This document shows positions 44,137 to 52,918 of a stretch of DNA of 56,036 nucleotides, piece by piece. The notes under the pieces are model-generated. The model had not been told where the DNA came from and ran no database searches. It worked only from the letters and a program-made list of their open reading frames with translations. Origin of the DNA: Hungatella sp. (lineage in GTDB: Bacteria > Bacillota > Clostridia > Lachnospirales > Lachnospiraceae); assembly GCA_022792815.1 (NCBI GenBank), contig JAAWBS010000039.1, positions 1-56,036 on the forward strand, in the 5' to 3' direction. Made by a program: the position numbers and the translations under genes. The first letter of the stretch is position 1, and each line of letters begins with the position of its first letter.

Positions 44137-44483
44137 CAGGATGTGCCGCCTGCTGCAGCCGTTTCCGGGGCATGGGAACGGCTGAGGCAGGGCGGCCGTC
44201 TGCGGCAGGAATCAGTGATTTCTGTTCATTCCATGAAATCATCACTGTGCGGATCAGTCATGGGTCAGCACACGAATGAGCCAGGGCATATGCCTCACCG
44301 CCGCAGGCGATCTCTCAATAGGCATATGGGGCAGGTTCACCGGTACCCTGTGAGCCTAACGATGAAGAGAACGAATTCCGATGATTTTGTGATTTCTCAG
44401 GTAGAAAAAAGACACGGCGTATGGTATAATGGGCCATAACGTGCAGTTATATCAAATATAAAAAAGAGGAATGGAAGCAAAAG
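44137..44483 (+). other. intergenic region rich in short hairpins
   Basis: No gene is supported here. The stretch has an 8-bp perfect stem CAGCCGTT/AACGGCTG (44156-44184), CAGTGATTTC with GAAATCATCACTG (44213-44247), a GGCATATGCC palindrome with a related GGCATATGGGGC about 40 bp on, and GGTTCAC/GTGAGCC. None has a T-run, so these are not ordinary terminators. They resemble repetitive intergenic palindromes. The promoter of the next gene is at its right end. Confidence 0.45.
44422..44430 (+). promoter_or_regulatory. extended -10 promoter of the NSS transporter
   Basis: TGGTATAAT combines a perfect TATAAT (44425-44430) with the TGn extension. The -35 region is weak (TAGAAA). Confidence 0.55.
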
Positions 44484-45806
44484 ATGAAGACAAAGAATCT
44501 ATGGGCAAGCAAACTTGGATTTATCATGGCCACCGCAGGTGCGGCGATCGGACTGGGAAACTTATGGAAATTTCCTTATCTTATGGGAAGAAACGGCGGT
44601 TTTCCTTTTCTTATAGCCTACCTGTTTTTTATCGTAGTACTGGGACTTCCGGTGATGATTACGGAGATGTCCATGGGAAGAAAGACACGCCATGATCCGG
44701 TGCAGGCATACAGAGACATCGATCCCCATGCAGGCATCGTGGGGATCTTCGGGGTTCTGGCAGCATTTATCATTTTATCCTACTACAGCGTCATCGGCGG
44801 CTGGATCATCAAGTACATCGTCAGCTACGGGACCACTATGGCGGCCCCGGCGGACTTTGACGGGTTTATCAGCAGCACGGAGCCGGTGCTGTGGCATCTG
44901 GCGTTTATCGCAGTCACCATCGGAGTGTGTTATTTCGGAATCAGCGGAATCGAGAAGGCCAGCAAGATCATGATGCCTCTCCTGTTTATGCTGCTTCTCA
45001 TCATCATCGTCAGGAGCATCAGCCTTCCCGGCGCCGCAGAGGGGCTGGCCTTTATGTTTGTGCCTGACCTTTCTGCCTTCAGCTTAAACTCTGTCAGCAG
45101 CGCCTTGGGTCAGGTGTTTTACTCCCTGAGCCTCTGCATGGGAATCACTATCACTTACGGAAGTTACCTGAGTGAGAAGGAAAATATTCCCAGAAGCTGT
45201 GCTTCGGTGGCAGGGCTGGACACGCTGATCGCCATCCTGGCCGGAATCGCCATCTTTCCCGCGGTGTTCGCCTTCGGGCTGGAGCCGGGCCAGGGCCCGG
45301 GGCTGATCTTCGGGACTCTGCCCAAAGTATTTGCGGCTATCGCCGGCGGAGGGATCTTTGCCTGCCTGTTTTTTATCCTGGTGTTTTTTGCCGCTGTCAC
45401 CAGCGCCATCGCTCTCTTAGAGGTGCCGGTGTCCTTTGCCATCGACACCCTGAGATGGTCCAGAAAGAAAGCCACTCTGATCATCGGAACCGCCATCTTT
45501 CTCCTGGGGATTCCAAGTGCCCTGTCCTTCGGAGCCCTGGGCCAGGTGCAGATCTTAAACTACAGCGTGTTTGACTTTGTGGGCATGATCACCGACAATA
45601 TCCTCTTACCCATGGGCGGCCTGACCATGTGCTATTATGTGGGCTGGAAATGGCATCCGGAATATCTGGTGGAGGAGATCGAGCGGGACGGAATTCCCTT
45701 TAAGGTGAAAAAGATGTGGGTGATCTGCATCCGCTACCTGACCCCGGTTCTGGTGGGCATCGTGACCCTGACAGGGTTTTACAGTATTTACCAGGTAGTG
45801 TTTTGA
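44484..45806 (+). CDS. NSS/SNF family sodium-dependent transporter
   Basis: A 440-aa protein with eleven to twelve hydrophobic segments. The signature 'GFIMATAAAAIGLGNLWKFP'-like start reads here 'FIMATAGAAIGLGNLWKFPY', which carries the first sodium site, and 'GITITYGSYLSEKENIPRSC' is the TM6-like segment. Bacterial members import amino acids with Na+. The gene sits between spoVAB and spoVAC, interrupting the usual order. GAGGA lies before the ATG. Confidence 0.9.
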   Translation: MKTKNLWASKLGFIMATAGAAIGLGNLWKFPYLMGRNGGFPFLIAYLFFIVVLGLPVMITEMSMGRKTRHDPVQAYRDIDPHAGIVGIFGVLAAFIILSYYSVIGGWIIKYIVSYGTTMAAPADFDGFISSTEPVLWHLAFIAVTIGVCYFGISGIEKASKIMMPLLFMLLLIIIVRSISLPGAAEGLAFMFVPDLSAFSLNSVSSALGQVFYSLSLCMGITITYGSYLSEKENIPRSCASVAGLDTLIAILAGIAIFPAVFAFGLEPGQGPGLIFGTLPKVFAAIAGGGIFACLFFILVFFAAVTSAIALLEVPVSFAIDTLRWSRKKATLIIGTAIFLLGIPSALSFGALGQVQILNYSVFDFVGMITDNILLPMGGLTMCYYVGWKWHPEYLVEEIERDGIPFKVKKMWVICIRYLTPVLVGIVTLTGFYSIYQVVF

Positions 45807-45849
45807 TGGTATGATTTTTGGAAGACAGGAGCATACTGACAGTAATCGT

Positions 45850-45951
45850 ACTGTGAAAGTTCGGCGCTCCGGCGCTGAACTGTGCGAAAACGGGGCCGCG
45901 AAGGAGCATCTTCCACTCCCGTTTTCTGCACATCCCCGGAGGATTCACAGT
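45850..45951. mobile_element. palindromic MITE-like element, 102 bp
   Basis: ACTGTGAA (45850-45857) and TTCACAGT (45944-45951) are inverted ends. Inside are two strong hairpins: GTTCGGCGC/GCGCTGAAC (45859-45880) and a 14-bp stem with one bulge (45881-45894 with 45918-45932). Its ACTGTGAAAGT end recurs in the next element. No coding frame is supported. Together with 46000-46215 it fills the 45807-46272 gap. Confidence 0.5.
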
Positions 45952-45999
45952 AACCCCCTTTTATTCATGGCGGCGCCCCAAACAGGGCATGGGGGATAC

Positions 46000-46215
46000 T
46001 GTGAAAGTGCAGCGCGGAAGCTATGGTAAATGCGGACTTACTTGCACGGAACCATAGATATCCGGCAGCCAAGCCGGTATGAGCAGACAGAGTGCCTGTT
46101 CTCTGGCGGAGGTCCGTTTCCCACGGACCGAAGGGGAGCAAAGACCGTAAGCTCGGATTGCGAATACCGGCGGCGATTGCGTGAAGGCAAAACCGGCTGC
46201 AATGGACTTTCACAG
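46000..46215. mobile_element. MITE-like element upstream of spoVAC, 216 bp
   Basis: The 10-bp ends CTGTGAAAGT (46000-46009) and ACTTTCACAG (46206-46215) are perfect inverted repeats. Its core at 46152-46182 is identical over 31 nt to the reverse complement of 27051-27081. A CTATGGT/ACCATAG hairpin lies near its left part. It ends about 50 bp before the spoVAC ribosome-binding site. Confidence 0.6.
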
Positions 46216-46272
46216 GGGAGTTGGTGCAGCGTCAAACGCTGGATGAATGTTCAGAGACAAGGAGGCAGGTTT

Positions 46273-46725
46273 ATGGAGATCAATAAGGACGCGTATAACG
46301 CCTATGTGAAGGAAGTAACTCCCGTGAATCCGGTTTGGAAGAATATTGTCAGGGCTTTTGTCACAGGAGGAATCATCTGTACAGTGGGTCAGGTGATGAT
46401 GAATTGGCTTCAGTCTTATGGTATGGACGAGAAGACCGCAGGGGCCTGGAATCTGCTGGTACTGATTTTAGGGAGTATCGTGCTGACTGGATTCAATGTG
46501 TATCCTAAGATTGTGAAGTGGGGCGGCGCCGGGGCATTGGTGCCGATTACCGGATTTGCCAATTCTGTGGTGTCGCCGGCGATTGAGTATAAGGCGGAAG
46601 GACAGGTGTTCGGGATCGGATGTAAGATCTTTACCATTGCGGGGCCGGTGATTTTGTATGGGATATTGGCTAGCTGGGTGCTTGGGGTGGTTTATTGGAT
46701 TGGAGGGGTGATGGGGGTTATTTAG
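46273..46725 (+). CDS. spoVAC: stage V sporulation protein AC
   Basis: SpoVAC is the mechanosensitive channel part of the spore dipicolinate machinery. The 150-aa protein has the family features 'YNAYVKEVTPVNPVWKNIVR', 'AFVTGGIICTVGQ', 'VPITGFANSVVSPAIEYKAE' and 'GIGCKIFTIAGPVILYG'. AAGGAGG precedes the ATG at 46273; the frame open from 46030 runs through the repeat element. spoVAD and spoVAE, usual next genes, are missing: a terminator and an AT-rich island follow. Confidence 0.92.
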   Translation: MEINKDAYNAYVKEVTPVNPVWKNIVRAFVTGGIICTVGQVMMNWLQSYGMDEKTAGAWNLLVLILGSIVLTGFNVYPKIVKWGGAGALVPITGFANSVVSPAIEYKAEGQVFGIGCKIFTIAGPVILYGILASWVLGVVYWIGGVMGVI

Positions 46726-46773
46726 CAGAAACAGCAGAGAAATGAGAGGATAATTCAGTAGTAAGTTCTATAG

Positions 46774-46815
46774 ACAGAGTGATGAATGAGTAAAGTGGTT
46801 CATTACTCTGTTTTT
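46774..46815 (+). terminator. intrinsic terminator after spoVAC
   Basis: ACAGAGTGATGAA and TTCATTACTCTGT form a 13-bp stem with one G-T pair, then TTTT. It marks the junction with the AT-rich island. Confidence 0.85.
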
Positions 46816-46816
46816 A

Positions 46817-46872
46817 TTGTATTTTTACTTTTTATAGACTATAATTAAGAAAGAATGAGAGCTTGATCAAGC
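46817..46872 (+). promoter_or_regulatory. promoter and palindrome of the five-gene island operon
   Basis: TTGTAT at 46817-46822, 17 bp and a perfect TATAAT at 46840-46845 give a start near 46852. The perfect 12-bp palindrome GCTTGATCAAGC at 46861-46872 lies just inside the transcript, a fitting place for a repressor. Confidence 0.6.
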
Positions 46873-46924
46873 AGAGAAAATCTGTTGGAGAACCGTAATA
46901 ACTTATTAAATGTGGCATAACTAG

Positions 46925-46956
46925 AAAAAATCTGTCAAAACAGTGCAAGATTTTTT
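46925..46956 (+). terminator. attenuator-like hairpin in the island operon leader
   Basis: AAAAAATCT pairs with AGATTTTTT over 9 bp, with an inner CTGT/ACAG helix in the loop. The right arm ends in a run of six T. It lies only 17 bp before the first start codon, next to the GAGGGG ribosome-binding site, so it could stop or block expression until it is opened. Confidence 0.55.
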
Positions 46957-46973
46957 GTGAAAGTGAGGGGTTT

Positions 46974-48512
46974 ATGAATATAAAGGAAAAGATTGATGAT
47001 TTATTAAAGTATTGCTCGTCTTATCAAGGTCATACTTACATGATGGATGAACGAAGAGAAGATCAGACGTTTCAAGTATTGCTTCCGGAAGAGCAGGATA
47101 TCATGGAACATATGGATAAACTTCAGTTTGTTCTGCTTACAGGAGAAGCAGGTGATGGGAAATCCCGGCTTTTGCGAAGTTTAAACCAGCAATTGTTGAG
47201 ACATGAATTTGAAATTTATACGGACTTTTCTGCTATGTTAGAAACGGAAAAGCAGAAGGTTCTGCAGGTTATTTCAAACATAGTGAGCGGAGAAACGGAA
47301 AAGCATATTATTATTGCTGCTAATATTGGTATATTTACAAAATCTGTATTGAGATATCAACCTGGTCTATTAGAAAAACTGGACATTGATAATGAGAAAG
47401 TTAGAATTATTAATTTTGAAAAAAGAAATCTGGCATCAGATAAAGAAGTATTTGCCCAGATTATCAAAGGCTTTTTGGAATATGATGGATTTGAATGTCA
47501 GGAATGCTCAATTTGCGGACAATGTGTGTTTAGAAATAATTTGGAATATATTAGGACAGAAAATGGGATAGAAAGCATAAGAATATTGTGTGATGCGGTA
47601 TATCTTATAGGAGAGCATATTACATTTCGCGAGTTGCTGTCGATGGTAGCATATATGATAACATTTGGTGAAAACTGTTATGACCGAAAGAATATTCCCA
47701 GTTCTCTGTTATCATCAAGAAGTTATGAAAACATTTTCAATTTCGATAATGACAGGATTCTTCAGCATATTAAGCGTATGGATCCGGCCCATGCGAAATT
47801 TGGATTAGATATGTATGATTCCATAGAAACGTGTATTAGCCAAAAAAGAAGTGATTTTTTTAAAGAAACAGGAGATAAATATGCCCTATTGAATATTGAT
47901 TATTTGCCGGAATTTCGTGAGGCAATCCGATTTTTTCAAGAAAAGGCTTATACTGATTCAAGTACAATTCAACAAGGAGTATTATATTCATTAAAAAGAG
48001 GGCTGGGAAGGCTGACCCGCAAAGGCCAAAGCGATTTAGGAATGACTGTGGTTGATACGCCAGCGATGTTGGGCGACAAAATTCAAACGGAATTTGAACT
48101 AGGCAATATGGATATCGTATGGAATCGTTATGGATTAGATTTTAATAATCTAAACGAAAAGAAGATAAAGGAAGAATCTCGGAATCGTTTTTGTATGAGC
48201 TATATCTATAATGATTCGAAAGGGCAAATAAAATCAATCACCATGGTCATTGATTACCGGTTATTCCGTTATCTGATGATGGCAAACGATTATTATTATC
48301 TCGGACATAGTAACCAATCCGTGGAAGAGTATACGATTAATACTTTTTTTAGAAAAATTTTAAAGACGCGTAAAGATATTTATGGAAAGATGTTAGTGAA
48401 ATTTACTGAAAAGAACGAGAAAGGAGTATGTAATTTTTCATTGAGTCTTCAAAAGAAAAATAGCATACTTTTTCCTGGAGAGAAAATTGTAAAACTAAAA
48501 AGAGAAGGATAA
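46974..48512 (+). CDS. P-loop NTPase with four-cysteine cluster, island operon gene 1 (DptF-like?)
   Basis: A 512-aa soluble protein. 'FVLLTGEAGDGKSRLLRSL' holds a Walker A motif, GEAGDGKS at 57-64. 'IIIAANIGIF' and 'VRIINFEKR' follow, and then four evenly spaced cysteines, C175, C178, C181 and C184 ('CQECSICGQC'), able to hold zinc or an Fe-S cluster. The remainder is helical. The arrangement (NTPase core, NIG segment, NFE segment, cysteine group) reminds me of DptF of phosphorothioation-dependent restriction, but this is from memory. Base and codon use are AT-rich, unlike the upstream genes. First gene of five; gene 2 starts 6 bp after its stop. Confidence 0.7.
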   Translation: MNIKEKIDDLLKYCSSYQGHTYMMDERREDQTFQVLLPEEQDIMEHMDKLQFVLLTGEAGDGKSRLLRSLNQQLLRHEFEIYTDFSAMLETEKQKVLQVISNIVSGETEKHIIIAANIGIFTKSVLRYQPGLLEKLDIDNEKVRIINFEKRNLASDKEVFAQIIKGFLEYDGFECQECSICGQCVFRNNLEYIRTENGIESIRILCDAVYLIGEHITFRELLSMVAYMITFGENCYDRKNIPSSLLSSRSYENIFNFDNDRILQHIKRMDPAHAKFGLDMYDSIETCISQKRSDFFKETGDKYALLNIDYLPEFREAIRFFQEKAYTDSSTIQQGVLYSLKRGLGRLTRKGQSDLGMTVVDTPAMLGDKIQTEFELGNMDIVWNRYGLDFNNLNEKKIKEESRNRFCMSYIYNDSKGQIKSITMVIDYRLFRYLMMANDYYYLGHSNQSVEEYTINTFFRKILKTRKDIYGKMLVKFTEKNEKGVCNFSLSLQKKNSILFPGEKIVKLKREG

Positions 48513-48518
48513 ATTTAT

Positions 48519-50012
48519 ATGAGTGATAACATAAGCGAAGAGACGCTGGCTTCTTATATTGGAGTTTCTGGACCTGAAACGCCCAAATTCTTGCTGGCAA
48601 ATAATTTTTTGTCGGAATTTTTCCAACCTGATCAATCAGATAAATTAAAACGATTTATGTATGATGATTTTAGCAATGCAGGAATATTAAAGTGTGAGGA
48701 GGATGACGAACAGAAAAAGCAAGTACTAAAGGAATCGTTTGATCGTTTTTTTCGGCATTTCTCTGGAGAGGATATGATACACTCCCGCTATAAAAATCAG
48801 TATTTTTATTTTCCTGTAAAGCCTCAGATGCTGAAAAGTTCCTCCTATAATCTTCGGCACCTTTTGTTTAATATGATTCCTAATATTGAAGATAAAGATA
48901 AATTTAATCATCTTCGGCATCTTATGGAAGATTACCTTTATGCAGAGTCTACAGGTGTTGATTACCTTTTAGGCGAATTATGTGGTCATCTCAATGATAA
49001 AGGACATATGCTGAGGAATGGAGGGCGCAGTAGGGAATTTTCATATTTGCGTAAACAGTTATATCGGGATATGTGTAATAAGTTTAATGAGGATTTAGAA
49101 TGTCTATTGACACATCCTTTCTTTCGGGAGTTGGATTTCTATAGACGGTATGATTATCTGGCAACGCTTCTAAATAATTATGTCATACAGTTTATCTTGA
49201 AAAGAAGCAGCGAAAGTGGTGGGACAGAAAAAGGATATATTATTTGCCAGGGAGCAGCATCAAGCCATTTGTTAAACACGGGTGAATTTCATCGAGCCTG
49301 CGTGCAAAATTATGCTGAAATAAGAAGTGTTTTTCCTAAAAAATTAAAGGAATTCTATATACATAGATTGGAGGCTGTAGTAGGAAAAGATAACAAAATA
49401 GAATTAATAGCGGAAAGAGGAAGTCTGAGAGTGAATAGAGAAACTTTTGAAGGCTTTATTAAAAAGGTATTTAATTCTAATTTAAAAGAAACGGAATCAT
49501 TATACAACTCAGTTAAAAAAGTCTATAAGATAATGGAAGAGGGAAAGGCATATCTTTTTACGGCTAATGAATTTGCTATGTATTTTATCGATGTTTCAAA
49601 GGCCAGGAAAGGATCTTCTTTAACCAAAATATCATCGACACTGCCGACTGTGGGAAAGGATATGGATTTTATTTTTCCTAAAAATCGTTCCAGGCATAAG
49701 TTTTTTGCAATGTCTCCCTCATTGCTGGAATTTCATACACGATTATATCTTGCGAAGCAGGGAAGGATGTATGCTTATTTAGATAGTTTTCTTCAATATC
49801 TGGAGGAATACTATCATATCTGTATTATAAAGTCAGAGGCTATGGATCGAGTATTGCGAAAACTTCAAATTAAAGTGCCGTTTCAAGAATTTCGTCTAAA
49901 TGAACAGGTATTGCTTGAAAATTTAGAAGAAATAAATTGTCTGATCCGACTCTCAGACAGCGGATATGTAATAACGCTGCCAGAGGAAAAGGGGGAATTT
50001 AAATTACTATGA
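48519..50012 (+). CDS. uncharacterised protein, island operon gene 2 (DptG-like?)
   Basis: A 497-aa soluble, helix-rich protein without a visible catalytic motif. It includes 'FNEDLECLLTHPFFRELDFY' (about 190-209) followed by a hydrophobic helix 'DYLATLLNNYVIQFILKR' and 'YIICQGAASSHLLNTGEFHR'. This order of segments, and its place after a DptF-like NTPase, is reminiscent of DptG; I cannot verify it. No signal peptide. The next gene overlaps its stop by 4 bp (ATGA), which means coupled translation. Confidence 0.6.
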   Translation: MSDNISEETLASYIGVSGPETPKFLLANNFLSEFFQPDQSDKLKRFMYDDFSNAGILKCEEDDEQKKQVLKESFDRFFRHFSGEDMIHSRYKNQYFYFPVKPQMLKSSSYNLRHLLFNMIPNIEDKDKFNHLRHLMEDYLYAESTGVDYLLGELCGHLNDKGHMLRNGGRSREFSYLRKQLYRDMCNKFNEDLECLLTHPFFRELDFYRRYDYLATLLNNYVIQFILKRSSESGGTEKGYIICQGAASSHLLNTGEFHRACVQNYAEIRSVFPKKLKEFYIHRLEAVVGKDNKIELIAERGSLRVNRETFEGFIKKVFNSNLKETESLYNSVKKVYKIMEEGKAYLFTANEFAMYFIDVSKARKGSSLTKISSTLPTVGKDMDFIFPKNRSRHKFFAMSPSLLEFHTRLYLAKQGRMYAYLDSFLQYLEEYYHICIIKSEAMDRVLRKLQIKVPFQEFRLNEQVLLENLEEINCLIRLSDSGYVITLPEEKGEFKLL

Positions 50013-52918
50013 ATGTCACAGTTGAGACTTTATTTGAGCGATATTTAAAAAAGTACATTGAAATTCTGACAACAAACAGAAAAGTCTTTTTTATTGCAAT
50101 TACAGACATTGATAAACATCTTGTAAATACGTTATTAAAAGAAGCGACATTTCCTTCAGATTATTTTATAGCCTGGTTTGAAAGAGGAGACTATGCAAAG
50201 GCAGTACAATTACGCAATAACAAAAAAATATTAAAAATTATTCTCCTTTCCATTGAAAGCGTAAAGATGATTGATTCTTTAAAAGATTTTATAGAATGTC
50301 CCATTATTCCCGAGGATAAAAATACGATGTGGGATTGCCTGAAAGAAGCTTTTGGGCAAGCATTTGACAGTGAAACTAAAAAAATTGTAGAAACAATTAT
50401 GGAATATAAACAAATTTCTATAGAGGATTTGCTTGGGAATTTAAATATATGTATGATTAATGGAGCATTTAATTCACAAAAGTTGTTAAAGGAATTATAT
50501 CACTTTGATATTTGGTCAACGAAAAAGAGAGTAAAAGATGTTGGAAAGTTATATTTAAAGAAAATGGTCAGGCATTCTGAACCACAGGTTGTTGAGAAGA
50601 GACTGATGAGCGGCATTGCGGATGGTAAGACAAAGCTGAGTCAGAGTAAACAAAAAAGTGTTGTAGGATGGCTTGCAAAAAATAATTTTTCCAAGATCTT
50701 CGAAAATGTAAATTATGAGCAGGTAGAAGAGGCATTTAAAGGTCATATAAGGACAGTAGATGACTCGGAACATGAAAAGTCAGAAGAACAAAGCTATGAG
50801 AATTCTTATAAATATGTATTCCAGGAGCAGGAAAATCAGGAAATGTTAGCATTGGAAGAACAGTTTTTGGAAGAGCAGATAATAAGCCAACAGCAAGAAG
50901 ACCAAGAGACTGTTTTTTGGTCCAGCTATCAGCGCTATACATTTCCAGATAAAATATGTATACAAGAAGAATTTGAAGAAATAAAAAGTAGTATTTGCCA
51001 AATGAATTTTTCTAATTCTAAGTGTGAAAAAATGTTTAAGGAAATCGAACATCTTCAAGAAACTTGTGAGGAGGCGATCAGAGGAAGCCGAGATTATACA
51101 CCTGTTTATTTGTGTCATTATGTGCAGAACCAGCAGCCATTTCTTGAATCCTACTTTAGATTATTGGGAAAGTGTCTTTCAGATGAGACGATTTTGCAGA
51201 CTTGTTATGGAATGGGATTTCTTAATAAAATACAGAATATTTTTTGTAAAAGAAAAGACGATAAACTCTATATGCCTTTTTACCATCCTGTTATGGGATT
51301 ATACTATTATATTCTAAAACAGAAATATGATAAATTAAAAGAAGATTCTGGGTCATTTGATAATGAGTTTTTCAGCGAAGCAGTAAATGCGCTGGTAGAG
51401 AGAGAGCAAATGAGGTTCCCCATACGTTATATGCTCTGGAATAATGAATTGTATCAGATTGATGATACTTGTTTACAGGAATGGTCGGATGAGATAGTGT
51501 TCAATAAAGTGGAGGAGACTGTAACCAGTTCATGGATAGATATTCGGCTGTTAAATGAGGACTTGTTGGATTATATTGATCAGCATAAATTTCTCTCTGA
51601 AATTAATGTGACGATTGTTGATATTAATGATATGAGAGAGATCATGTCAATTGTTGGAAAATTACGTAAAGCAGCAGAATCTAAGCATTCTATGGTAAAT
51701 AAGGTTATATTAAATATCGTTAGCGAAAAAGAAGACAAATTGAAAAGGCAGCTTCAAGAACAGATGGAAATGGATATTGATTATCCGCAAGTATTGTTTC
51801 GCTTTACCAGAGAGCTTTATTTGCAGGATGGGCATTATGATCTGGATGGAATGATCCAGGACTCGGATATTATGTTTCTGGCAGACGGCAACATTTTATA
51901 TCAGTCTCCCAAGTTGGTAACATGGAAAGGGGATGGAAATTGGCTGCGGATTAAATTTGAGAATTTATCATTAGAACAATTAATAGACAAGGATCTGAAT
52001 GAAAATGACAGCATAGCCGAAATTTTATGGGATACGGTTCATCGTGTTGAATGTGAAGAAAATAGTAAGATTGCTTGTTGGAATACGCAGGAATTAAGTC
52101 AGCCGTTTTTAAGTAAAATACGAAAAGCAGTTGAAAAGAAGCAGGCTTTAACGGTTGTGATTATGTCATCAAATCGCCAATTGCTGCATCATATCTATAA
52201 TATAAATGGATTTCAGGTCAGAAAGAGTGTACTGCCGGGCAGAGAAATGTTGATGGTGAACTTTCATCAAGGCTGCGTACGTAAAAAATTAGCTGATGGA
52301 GGAAAAGCAAGTTTAACAATTGACTTAAAGCCATTTCTAGAAGAACTTTTAGGTATTCCTGAACTCAAAACCATAATTTATGTGGATAATAATGAGGAGA
52401 TACCATATTTAACCATAGAATATATAGATAATATTGTGGTTTTTTTATGTGAGGTTTGGACAAAAGATGGACATGATAATAATAAGGAAAGAAAACAGCA
52501 TTATCTTCATTTGATGGAAGCCATTTTTGAATTATCTTATTTAAGTGATATGTTCAGGAAAAATTTGGCGACGTTATTGTATGGATATGCAGATAACTAC
52601 AAAACGGCACTAATGATAGATTATTTGGAAAGAGTGGATTTTAGAGGGATAGAGTACCGATATGAGGAAATGTCTCATGTAGAAGAAATTGATAAATTGC
52701 TGGATAGTGTGGATGTACTTGCATTCCAGGGAATGTTAAGTTTTATTAGAAAACAAATTCTGATTGATGAATATGCGGTGAATCAGTTTTCTTCTATTTA
52801 TAGAGAAGATATGCTTAGAGGATGTTTGGAGGCAAATCGAGAGCTAAAATTCTTGGAACACGAAACAGAGGAAAAAGTAACTCAACTATACGATAAGGTG
52901 GTCAAAAGGCATGAGTGA
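50009..52918 (+). CDS. large uncharacterised protein, island operon gene 3
   Basis: A 969-aa soluble protein. A Glu/Gln-rich region, probably coiled coil, spans about 255-310. 'YMPFYHPVMGLYYYILKQKY' (near 423-442) resembles the HP-x-x-x-x-W/Y segment found in large proteins of HerA-containing defence systems such as DptH, and 'DIMFLADGNILYQSP' lies further on. No Walker A, nuclease or helicase motif is visible, so if related to DptH it lacks the ATPase half. It overlaps gene 4 by 8 bp. Function unknown; a scaffold or sensor is plausible. Confidence 0.6.
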   Translation: MNVTVETLFERYLKKYIEILTTNRKVFFIAITDIDKHLVNTLLKEATFPSDYFIAWFERGDYAKAVQLRNNKKILKIILLSIESVKMIDSLKDFIECPIIPEDKNTMWDCLKEAFGQAFDSETKKIVETIMEYKQISIEDLLGNLNICMINGAFNSQKLLKELYHFDIWSTKKRVKDVGKLYLKKMVRHSEPQVVEKRLMSGIADGKTKLSQSKQKSVVGWLAKNNFSKIFENVNYEQVEEAFKGHIRTVDDSEHEKSEEQSYENSYKYVFQEQENQEMLALEEQFLEEQIISQQQEDQETVFWSSYQRYTFPDKICIQEEFEEIKSSICQMNFSNSKCEKMFKEIEHLQETCEEAIRGSRDYTPVYLCHYVQNQQPFLESYFRLLGKCLSDETILQTCYGMGFLNKIQNIFCKRKDDKLYMPFYHPVMGLYYYILKQKYDKLKEDSGSFDNEFFSEAVNALVEREQMRFPIRYMLWNNELYQIDDTCLQEWSDEIVFNKVEETVTSSWIDIRLLNEDLLDYIDQHKFLSEINVTIVDINDMREIMSIVGKLRKAAESKHSMVNKVILNIVSEKEDKLKRQLQEQMEMDIDYPQVLFRFTRELYLQDGHYDLDGMIQDSDIMFLADGNILYQSPKLVTWKGDGNWLRIKFENLSLEQLIDKDLNENDSIAEILWDTVHRVECEENSKIACWNTQELSQPFLSKIRKAVEKKQALTVVIMSSNRQLLHHIYNINGFQVRKSVLPGREMLMVNFHQGCVRKKLADGGKASLTIDLKPFLEELLGIPELKTIIYVDNNEEIPYLTIEYIDNIVVFLCEVWTKDGHDNNKERKQHYLHLMEAIFELSYLSDMFRKNLATLLYGYADNYKTALMIDYLERVDFRGIEYRYEEMSHVEEIDKLLDSVDVLAFQGMLSFIRKQILIDEYAVNQFSSIYREDMLRGCLEANRELKFLEHETEEKVTQLYDKVVKRHE

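Noticed and set aside
44143..44439. 98-codon frame between spoVAB and the transporter
   Set aside because: It lies over palindromic intergenic sequence and the transporter promoter and lacks a ribosome-binding site.
46030..46272. N-terminal extension of spoVAC
   Set aside because: The extra 81 codons are the repeat element; SpoVAC homology starts at the ATG at 46273, which has its own AAGGAGG.
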